Source: Gemmatimonadota bacterium
Lineage (GTDB): Bacteria; Gemmatimonadota; Gemmatimonadetes; Gemmatimonadales; Gemmatimonadaceae
Assembly (NCBI GenBank): GCA_016871895.1
Contig: VHBO01000019.1
Coordinates: forward strand, 1-33,165
DNA: 33,165 bases
Direction: 5' to 3'
Part shown: one piece after another, positions 27,753-33,165 of the stretch
Position numbering within the stretch: the stretch's first letter is position 1
Layout of the letters: each line of letters opens with the position of its first letter
Notes under the pieces: generated by a model
Databases searched by the model: none
What the model saw: the letters and a program-made list of their open reading frames with translations, nothing else
Told to the model about the DNA's origin: nothing
Made by a program: the position numbers and the translations under genes

Positions 27753-28705
27753 CCCTCGGACTCCCGCGCGTACGCCGCGACGATCTCTCGGACGAGCCGG
27801 TGCCGCACGACATCCACCTCGGTGAAGTAGTGGAAGCCGATCCCCTCGATGCCCTGCAGGATCCGCTCCACCTGCAGCAGCCCGCTCTCCTCTCGCTTCG
27901 GGAGGTCGACCTGCGTCTTGTCCCCAGTGATGACGGCACGCGAGTTCACGCCGAGCCGCGTCAGGAACATCTTCATCTGCGCGCTCGTCGCGTTCTGGGC
28001 CTCATCGAGGATCACGAAGGCATCGGCGAGGGTCCGACCGCGCATATAGGCCAGCGGAGCGATCTCGATGACCCGTGTCTCGAGGGCCCGCGCCACGCGC
28101 TCCGGCGGCATCAGGTCGTCGAGCGCGTCGTACAACGGACGCAGGTACGGATCGACCTTCGCCTGCATATCCCCGGGGAGGAAGCCGAGGGATTCGCCCG
28201 CCTCGACGGCGGGCCGGGCGAGCACGATGCGCCGAACGCGCTTCCGCGTGAGGGCGTCGACCGCCGCCGCCACCGCGAGATACGTCTTCCCCGTGCCGGC
28301 GGGCCCGATGCCGATGACGATCTCGTGCTCCATCATCTTCTCAAGATATTCCGCCTGCCCCTGCGTCTTCGGCTGGATGACCTTCCGCACCCCCGGCAGG
28401 ACGATACGCCCCGGGGTCCCCGCCTCGCGCGCCGGTCCCTCGAGGGAAAAGCGAAGCACGTCATCCGGTTCGAGCGGCACGCGTTGCCGCGCCTGATCGA
28501 TCATCCGCCCCGCGACCATCGCCGCACGATCGACCGCCTCCGCCGCGCCCGCGATCGCCATCGCATCGCCGCGCAGCGTGACCCGCACGGGATACAGCTT
28601 CTGGAGCTCGGCGAGGTTGACGTCCCCGGCCCCGGCGAGCGTGAGGAGGTCCGCCCCCTCCGTCGAGAGCCGCTGGATCGTCTCCGTCCCCGTCGCCTCA
28701 GGCAT
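27749..28705 (-). CDS. phoH: PhoH-family ATPase
   Basis: A 318-residue PhoH/YbeZ-type protein: an N-terminal KH-like RNA-binding segment (about 25-70), then a P-loop ATPase with Walker A GPAGTGKT (134-141) and Walker B VILDEAQN. VITGDKTQVDLP follows, as in helicase-like superfamily 1 proteins. YbeZ partners with YbeY in rRNA processing, and the two genes are adjacent and coupled here. The ATG at 28705 overlaps the end of aspS by 8 bp. Confidence 0.95.
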   Translation of the reverse strand: MPEATGTETIQRLSTEGADLLTLAGAGDVNLAELQKLYPVRVTLRGDAMAIAGAAEAVDRAAMVAGRMIDQARQRVPLEPDDVLRFSLEGPAREAGTPGRIVLPGVRKVIQPKTQGQAEYLEKMMEHEIVIGIGPAGTGKTYLAVAAAVDALTRKRVRRIVLARPAVEAGESLGFLPGDMQAKVDPYLRPLYDALDDLMPPERVARALETRVIEIAPLAYMRGRTLADAFVILDEAQNATSAQMKMFLTRLGVNSRAVITGDKTQVDLPKREESGLLQVERILQGIEGIGFHYFTEVDVVRHRLVREIVAAYARESEG

Positions 28706-30497
28706 CAGCGACCACCGGCCGGATGTGGAGCTCGTCGAGATCCTGCGAGGGCACGAGACTCGGCGCGCCCTCGAACAACGCGCGCGCGGCGGTCGTCTTC
28801 GGAAAGGCGATCACATCGCGGAGCGACGTCGCCCCGGCGAGGAGCATCGCGATGCGATCGAAGCCGAAGGCGATGCCGCCGTGCGGCGGCGCCCCGGCGC
28901 GCAGTCCCTCGAGGAGGAAGCCGAAGCGACGCTCCTGCTCGGCCGCGTCCCCGATTCCGAGCAGCTCGAACATCCGCGCCTGGACCGCCGGGTCGCTGGT
29001 GCGGATGCTGCCCCCGCCGAGTTCGACGCCGTTGAGCACGCAGTCGTAGGCGAGCGCGCGCCAGGTGGCGGGGGCGTCGGGTCGCGCCCGCATATCGTCG
29101 GCGTTCGGCGACGTGAACGGGTGATGCACCGCCGCGAGGGCTCCGGTCTCCGGATCCGCCTCGAACATCGGGAAGTCGACGACCCAGAGGAACCGTCGCG
29201 CCGCGGGATCGGCGAGCCCGAGCCGCGCGGCGCATTCCTGCCGCACCCGATCGAGCGCCGGGTTCGCGACGCGATCGACGGCCGCGACCGCGAGGAGGAG
29301 ATCGCCGTCCGCCAGCGCGAGCGCCGCCACGGCCTCCGGGCCGATGAACTTCGCGAGCGGCCCCTCAAGCCCCCCCGACGCTGCCTTCAAGCGGATCAGG
29401 CCCCCGACCCCCGCGCTCTTCGCGATCGCCTCGAGCTCGTCGACCTGCTTGCGGCTCCACCCGGCGGCGCCCGGGACACGGATGCCACGCACGCGACCGC
29501 CCGCCGTCAGGGCCCCCTGGATGATCCCCGATTCGCTCGAGCGGAAGATCGGGGTGAGATCCGCGATCGCGAGGCCGTACCGGAGATCGGGGCGGTCACA
29601 ACCATAAAGCTCCATCGCGTCCGCGTACGTCATCCGCTCGAACGGGGTCGAGACCACGACGCCCCCCTCGGCCCAGAGCGCACGCACCAGCCGCTCGGCG
29701 ACGGCGATCACGTCCTCTTGCGAGATGAACGACGCTTCGATGTCGATCTGCGTGAACTCGAGCTGCCGATCCGCGCGGAGGTCCTCGTCGCGGAAGCAAC
29801 GCGCGATCTGGAAGTACCGGTCGAAGCCGCAGCACATGAAGAGCTGCTTGTAGATCTGCGGAGACTGCGGGAGCGCGTAGAACTCGCCGGGATGCATCCG
29901 ACTCGGCACGAGGAAATCCCGTGCCCCCTCGGGCGTGGGCTTCGTGAGGATCGGCGTCTCGAGCTCGAGAAAGCCGTCGTCACTCAGCACCTGCCGCGTG
30001 ACCTGCATCAGCCGATGCCGGAGCACGAGCGCCCGCTGCAGCTCCTCCCGGCGCAGGTCGAGCACGCGGTGTCTGAGCCGGAGCTCCTCGGCCGGGGGCT
30101 TCGCCTCCTTCGAGAGCGCGACCGGGATGGTGGGGGTCATCGCCGGCCCGACCACCCGCAGCGCCGTCGCGCGGACCTCGACCTCGCCCGTCGGCATCTC
30201 CGGGTTCCGCATCTCCACGGGGCGCGCCGAAACGATGCCATCCACGAGTACGACGGTCTCGACCCCGACCGCCGCCGCGGCCGCGACGACCTCCGCCGGC
30301 GCCCAGTCCGCGTTGAAGGAGCACTGGACGACCCCTTCACGGTCCCGCAGGTGCAGAAAGACGTGCCCACCGAGGTCCCGCGTCCGGTGGACCCAGCCGC
30401 CGAGGCGGACCGCGGTGCCGACATCCGACGCCCGGAGGGCGCCGGCGAGGTGCGAGCGGAGAGTCGTGGCGCGGGCGGTGGAGGGACTGGAGCTCAC
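28698..30497 (-). CDS. aspS: Aspartyl-tRNA synthetase
   Basis: With the GTG at 30497 the protein has 599 residues, normal for bacterial AspRS; this start overlaps the VanZ-like stop by GTGA, and the open frame beyond is a shadow of that gene. The N-terminal OB-fold anticodon-binding domain begins near GWVHRTRDLGGHVFLHLRD. Class II motif 2 is at CFRDEDLRADRQLEFTQID and motif 3 at GIAFGFDRIAMLLAG. The bacterial GAD insertion lies between them. It attaches Asp to tRNA-Asp; whether it also charges tRNA-Asn cannot be decided here. It heads the phoH-ybeY-CorC series. Confidence 0.96.
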   Translation of the reverse strand: MSSSPSTARATTLRSHLAGALRASDVGTAVRLGGWVHRTRDLGGHVFLHLRDREGVVQCSFNADWAPAEVVAAAAAVGVETVVLVDGIVSARPVEMRNPEMPTGEVEVRATALRVVGPAMTPTIPVALSKEAKPPAEELRLRHRVLDLRREELQRALVLRHRLMQVTRQVLSDDGFLELETPILTKPTPEGARDFLVPSRMHPGEFYALPQSPQIYKQLFMCCGFDRYFQIARCFRDEDLRADRQLEFTQIDIEASFISQEDVIAVAERLVRALWAEGGVVVSTPFERMTYADAMELYGCDRPDLRYGLAIADLTPIFRSSESGIIQGALTAGGRVRGIRVPGAAGWSRKQVDELEAIAKSAGVGGLIRLKAASGGLEGPLAKFIGPEAVAALALADGDLLLAVAAVDRVANPALDRVRQECAARLGLADPAARRFLWVVDFPMFEADPETGALAAVHHPFTSPNADDMRARPDAPATWRALAYDCVLNGVELGGGSIRTSDPAVQARMFELLGIGDAAEQERRFGFLLEGLRAGAPPHGGIAFGFDRIAMLLAGATSLRDVIAFPKTTAARALFEGAPSLVPSQDLDELHIRPVVADA

Positions 30498-30877
30498 GAG
30501 ACGGACCCATGGCGCCGAGGCGCCGGCTGGAAGAAGAGGGGAGCAATCAGGATGCCAACGAGCCCGCCACCGAGATCGGCGAACCAATCGCGCACGTCGG
30601 GGAACCGCCCCGGGATCCACGCTTGATGCAGTTCGTCGAACAGGGCCAGCACCGCGATGGTGGCCACGATTGCGAGCGCCGTACGCCACGGGCGACCTGA
30701 CGGGAAGGCGGCACGCGCCGACAGCAGGCTCAGGACGAAATAGGCTCCGAAGTGCGCCACCTTGTCACCAAAGTCCACGACGGTGGAGAGGTCGAGCTTC
30801 GGCCATGAGGTCATCACGAGGATGAAACCCATCCAGAGGACGGGGGGCCACCAGCGAGGGGGGAGCGCGGCACGCAT
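30494..30877 (-). CDS. VanZ-like small membrane protein
   Basis: A 127-residue protein from the ATG at 30877. Membrane segments are near WWPPVLWMGFILVMTSWP, VAHFGAYFVLSLLSARA, TALAIVATIAVLALFDELHQ and a C-terminal LGGGLVGILIAPLFF. The motifs DKVAHFGAYFVL and DELHQAWIPGRFPDVRDWFADLGG are characteristic of the VanZ-like family, whose function is mostly unknown beyond teicoplanin resistance for VanZ itself. It is the first gene of the 17-gene minus-strand run, divergent from rlmN across 84 bases. I saw no convincing -35 for it; TAGGTT ten bases before the ATG could be a -10. Confidence 0.85.
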   Translation of the reverse strand: MRAALPPRWWPPVLWMGFILVMTSWPKLDLSTVVDFGDKVAHFGAYFVLSLLSARAAFPSGRPWRTALAIVATIAVLALFDELHQAWIPGRFPDVRDWFADLGGGLVGILIAPLFFQPAPRRHGSVS

Positions 30878-30927
30878 CAGCGACGTAAACCTAACGGGCG
30901 CCGTCACTTGGTGGTAGCCAAGGGGCG

Positions 30928-30956
30928 TTGACCCGCCCCGTCGGCTCCGGTACTCT
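30928..30956 (+). promoter_or_regulatory. Sigma-70-type promoter of rlmN, leaderless
   Basis: -35 TTGACC (30928-30933), 17-bp spacer, -10 TACTCT (30951-30956), then only five bases (GCAGG) before the ATG at 30962. The predicted start site is on or next to the A of ATG. Hexamers and spacer length are identical to those of the rplU promoter at 5809-5837. Confidence 0.7.
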
Positions 30957-30961
30957 GCAGG

Positions 30962-32035
30962 ATGATCAATCTGCTGGATCTCGCCCCGGCCGACGCCGAG
31001 CTGGCGCTCCGCGCCTTCCTCGAATCGGAGGGGGAGCCGGGATACCGAGCGGGACAGATCGTGGCGCGCCTCTGGGCCCGTCCGGTCGCGACTTTCGACG
31101 AGATGTCCGACCTCCCGGTCCGACTCCGGTCCCGACTCGCCGACGCGTTCACCCTCGCCCGGCTGTCCCTCGTGACCTCGCAGGCCTCGACGGACGGGAC
31201 GCGAAAGTTCCTCTTCCAGCTCGCCGATGGGCAGATGATCGAGACGGTCGCGATCCCGGATGGAGATCGGCTCACGTTCTGCATCTCGTCGCAGGCGGGG
31301 TGCGCGCTCCGATGCGCCTTCTGCGCCACCGGGGCGATGGGTTTCGTCCGGAACCTGGCCGTCCACGAGATCGCGGGGCAGGTCCGGGAGCTCGCACTGC
31401 TGACCGACCCGCTCCGCGCGACGAACATCGTCTTCATGGGGATGGGCGAACCGCTGATGAACTGGAAAGCGGTCTCGCACGTCCTCACCATCCTGAACGA
31501 TCCGAAGGGCTTCGGGATTGGAGCGCGCCACATCACCGTGTCTACCGTTGGGGTGCTCCCGGGGATCATCGCACTCGGGGAACGCCGCGAGCAGTTTCGG
31601 CTCGCCCTCTCGATCCACGCCCCGAGCGACGCGCTTCGGCAGCAGCTGATGCCGGTGAACACGAAGTACCCGCTGGCGGACGTCATCGCGGCGGCGGCGG
31701 CGTTCGATCGCCGCGTGACCTTCGAATACGTGATGCTCGGCGGCGTGAATGATCAGCCGGCTCACGCCGACGCCCTCGCGACGCTCGCCCGCGAGTGTCA
31801 GGCGTTCGTGAATCTGATCCCCCTCCACCCCGGTGGTTCGATGGGGTTCACGCCGACCCCGCCGCAGGAGATCGCGCGCTTCGCCCGACGGATCCGTGGG
31901 CACGGGGTGGAGGTCGCGATCCGGAAGAGCCGAGGCACGGATATCGCCGCGGCCTGTGGGCAGCTACGGGTCGAACGGATCGGCAGGCGGCCGCCACGCC
32001 CGGCCGACGACCACGGTGAGGTGCAGGTCGCGTGA
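30962..32035 (+). CDS. rlmN: 23S rRNA (A2503-C2)/tRNA methyltransferase RlmN
   Basis: A 357-residue radical SAM enzyme that methylates C2 of A2503 in 23S rRNA and A37 in some tRNAs. The radical SAM cluster motif CxxxCxxC is C114-C118-C121 (GCALRCAFC), followed by FMGMGEPL and STVGVLPGI. The second catalytic Cys is C332 in AAACGQL, as required for the methyl-carrying mechanism. MINLLDL is the family's usual N-terminus, supporting this start even though no ribosome-binding site can be transcribed ahead of it. Its last 72 bases overlap the convergent LytR_C gene; the extra C-terminal tail (RRPPRPADDHGEVQVA) is what creates the overlap. Confidence 0.96.
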   Translation: MINLLDLAPADAELALRAFLESEGEPGYRAGQIVARLWARPVATFDEMSDLPVRLRSRLADAFTLARLSLVTSQASTDGTRKFLFQLADGQMIETVAIPDGDRLTFCISSQAGCALRCAFCATGAMGFVRNLAVHEIAGQVRELALLTDPLRATNIVFMGMGEPLMNWKAVSHVLTILNDPKGFGIGARHITVSTVGVLPGIIALGERREQFRLALSIHAPSDALRQQLMPVNTKYPLADVIAAAAAFDRRVTFEYVMLGGVNDQPAHADALATLARECQAFVNLIPLHPGGSMGFTPTPPQEIARFARRIRGHGVEVAIRKSRGTDIAAACGQLRVERIGRRPPRPADDHGEVQVA

Positions 32036-32437
32036 CGCATCGGGGCGTGTGACGATGCGCGCCCCCCCGATGGCTCGCGCGGCCCACTGCGCCCAGAGCG
32101 AGTCTCCCGCGTGCACATAGACGACCGACGAGTCGGTGGGCGCCTCGGCATTCCCCGAGGCGACAACGTCGAATCCCGCATCGCGGAGCGCCCGTGTCGC
32201 TCGGCGCGCGAGCCCGCGAGTCGTCGTGCCGTTGAGCGCCGCGACCACGATCCGCGTGCCCGGAGGGACAAGTCGCTCGACGGCGGGCTGATCGCCGGCC
32301 AGCGTCTCCGGCCGGTCGGCCGCGCCGTCACCCCGCAACCACGCCCACGACCCGAGGGCGCCCACCACGAGCGCGAGGAGGATCCAGCGCCCCGTGCCGT
32401 GCCAGCGACGCGGCGGACCGCTCACTGGACCACTCAC
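31964..32437 (-). CDS. Membrane-anchored LytR_C-domain protein
   Basis: A 157-residue protein with a GTG start overlapping the yqeK-like stop (GTGA). One membrane segment lies near residues 18-34 (WILLALVVGALGSWAWL), then a short linker. A LytR_C-like domain follows (VVAALNGTTTRGLARRATRALRDAGFDV, ending VVVGRAWRPP). Such domains occur at the C-terminus of LytR-CpsA-Psr cell-wall enzymes and as free anchored proteins; no catalytic LCP domain is present. The function is unknown, probably at the cell surface. It overlaps rlmN tail-to-tail by 72 bp, so one strand codes each protein's end. Confidence 0.78.
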   Translation of the reverse strand: MSGPVSGPPRRWHGTGRWILLALVVGALGSWAWLRGDGAADRPETLAGDQPAVERLVPPGTRIVVAALNGTTTRGLARRATRALRDAGFDVVASGNAEAPTDSSVVYVHAGDSLWAQWAARAIGGARIVTRPDASRDLHLTVVVGRAWRPPADPFDP

Positions 32438-32997
32438 CGGACCGCGTTCCAGAGATCAACCGCCTCGGGGAAGAGCGCCTTGCCCTCGCGCAACGTCCAC
32501 TCGAGCCGCATCCGCACCACCTGACGGAAGACACCGTCGAAGTCGTGGGGCAGATGCTGCGCGAGGAAGGCGCGATCGGCCTGCAGGAAGGTCCGGCCGG
32601 GTTCGAGGAAGTCCGCCATGTAGAGCGCGCGCCCGGTACGAGCCCAATCCCCGTGCCCGACGGTATGCCAGCGAACCGCCTCCAACACGTCGTCGCGGCG
32701 CTCCCCTTCCGCCATCAACCGCGCGGCGGCGGCAGGACCGTGCAGGACCGCGACGGGGCGATCGAGCCCCGGCGTCAGCGCCCGTAGGGTCGTCTCGTCC
32801 GCGTCGCGGAGCGCGTCGTGCCAGCGACCCGCATCGTGCCACGCCTCCGCCTCATCCGGGGCGAGCCGCAGGGCGCGCGCCCAGGCATCGAGGAGCGCTG
32901 TCACGCGCGCGATGTGCGCGAGCCGTCGCTCACTGACCTCCGCCCACCGCGGAAGGCCCGGAAGCGCCGCCACCCCCGCCGTTCCGGCTACTCCCAT
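32434..32997 (-). CDS. yqeK: YqeK-like HD-domain hydrolase
   Basis: A 187-residue HD-domain protein starting at MGVAGTAG (ATG 32997); a GTG at 33018 is an alternative start lying inside the first operator repeat. HD-type metal residues are H28 (RRLAHIARV), H60-D61 (GRWHDALRD), H86 (LHGPAAAA), H111 (RWHTVGH) and D129 in ALYMADFLEPGR, the last being typical of YqeK. YqeK enzymes split diadenosine tetraphosphate symmetrically into two ADP. The usual neighbours nadD and rsfS are not here. Instead it is coupled to a LytR_C gene and divergent from lexA, so the repeats at 33009-33051 could affect it. Confidence 0.8.
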   Translation of the reverse strand: MGVAGTAGVAALPGLPRWAEVSERRLAHIARVTALLDAWARALRLAPDEAEAWHDAGRWHDALRDADETTLRALTPGLDRPVAVLHGPAAAARLMAEGERRDDVLEAVRWHTVGHGDWARTGRALYMADFLEPGRTFLQADRAFLAQHLPHDFDGVFRQVVRMRLEWTLREGKALFPEAVDLWNAVR

Positions 32998-33008
32998 CTC
33001 GCCTTGTG

Positions 33009-33051
33009 CTTCGGTCACTGTTCGGATAGAGTTACTTCGGTGACTGTTCGG
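33009..33051. promoter_or_regulatory. Tandem direct-repeat operators, probable LexA (SOS) boxes
   Basis: Two 17-bp copies differing at one base, CTTCGGTCACTGTTCGG (33009-33025) and CTTCGGTGACTGTTCGG (33035-33051), are 26 bp apart in the yqeK/lexA gap. Each is itself a direct repeat, TTCGG-N6-TTCGG, that can be written CTTC-N7-GTTC. This is close to the GTTC-N7-GTTC LexA box of Alphaproteobacteria and unlike the palindromic boxes of E. coli or Bacillus. A possible lexA -10 (TATTAC, 33057-33062) lies next to the second copy. Autoregulation by LexA is inference. Confidence 0.6.
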
Positions 33052-33115
33052 GCGTCTATTACCGGAGACGGCCGGTCGGCCGACTCTCACATTCCCCTCC
33101 CGCCGCAGGTGGCCG

Positions 33116-33165
33116 ATGCCGCTGACCAAGAAACAGCGCGAGATCCTGATCTATCTCTCCGAGTA
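33116..33165 (+). CDS. lexA: LexA repressor, N-terminal start (3' truncated by window)
   Basis: Only 16 full codons are inside the window: MPLTKKQREILIYLSE. The pattern M-x-LTxxQxEIL is the usual start of LexA (helix 1 of its winged helix-turn-helix DNA-binding domain). AGGTGG three bases before the ATG is a ribosome-binding site. LexA represses DNA-damage genes and self-cleaves when RecA is activated. The call rests on this short stretch plus the paired repeats upstream, which suit an autoregulated lexA; the catalytic Ser/Lys domain cannot be checked. Confidence 0.82.
   Translation, partial: MPLTKKQREILIYLSE

Noticed and set aside
28578-30626. 682-residue open frame on the plus strand
   Set aside because: Antisense to aspS, which is unmistakable by its class II motifs; composition is typical of shadow frames.
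30878-30927. Promoter for the VanZ-aspS run on the minus strand
   Set aside because: TTGGCT and TAGGTT are present but 22 bp apart, outside the usual spacing, so no promoter was called.

Overview
The window is GC-rich bacterial chromosome, densely packed with mostly housekeeping and acyl-CoA metabolism genes. The combination of high GC, frequent GTG starts, 1-8 bp gene overlaps, secreted amidohydrolase pairs and a PafA-like phosphatase resembles Gemmatimonadota or a related phylum. That placement is inference from style; there is no rRNA to confirm it. I saw no tRNA, rRNA, CRISPR array, insertion sequence or prophage.

Layout. At the left edge, a truncated NhaC-like antiporter converges on a minus-strand ECF sigma / zinc-finger anti-sigma / LTxxQ (Spy-like) cassette, which reads as an envelope-stress module. 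Two plus-strand secreted amidohydrolases follow; the second has lost its metal ligands. A strong hairpin terminator separates them from the minus-strand ribonuclease E/G, rplU (L21) and rpmA (L27) cluster. Next, on the minus strand, is a coupled pair of a PafA-like phosphatase and an acyl-CoA dehydrogenase. Divergent from it is a secreted CotH-kinase-like protein whose frame is broken at a run of eight C.

From 11.87 to 30.88 kb all 17 genes lie on the minus strand, nearly all overlapping. In transcription order they are: VanZ-like, aspS, phoH, ybeY, a CorC-type CBS protein, a second CNNM/CBS protein, meaB, mutase large subunit, methyltransferase, mutase B12 subunit, acyl-CoA carboxylase beta, saccharopine-dehydrogenase-like oxidoreductase, small membrane protein, cytochrome P450, DinB-like, U32 peptidase-like, and recQ. 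The mutase has the residues of an isobutyryl-CoA mutase, not a methylmalonyl-CoA mutase. Together with MeaB, the carboxylase subunit and the acyl-CoA dehydrogenase this suggests branched-chain acyl-CoA metabolism.

At the right, rlmN is on the plus strand. It overlaps tail-to-tail with a LytR_C-domain gene that is coupled to a YqeK-like HD hydrolase. The last 50 bases are the start of a gene whose N-terminus is that of LexA. Between yqeK and lexA sit two 17-bp direct repeats that look like SOS operators of an Alphaproteobacteria-like direct-repeat type.

Three promoters can be read with 17-bp spacers (rplU, mutase B12 subunit, rlmN). For rlmN and the B12 subunit the -10 box lies 5-6 bases before the ATG, which implies leaderless mRNAs.
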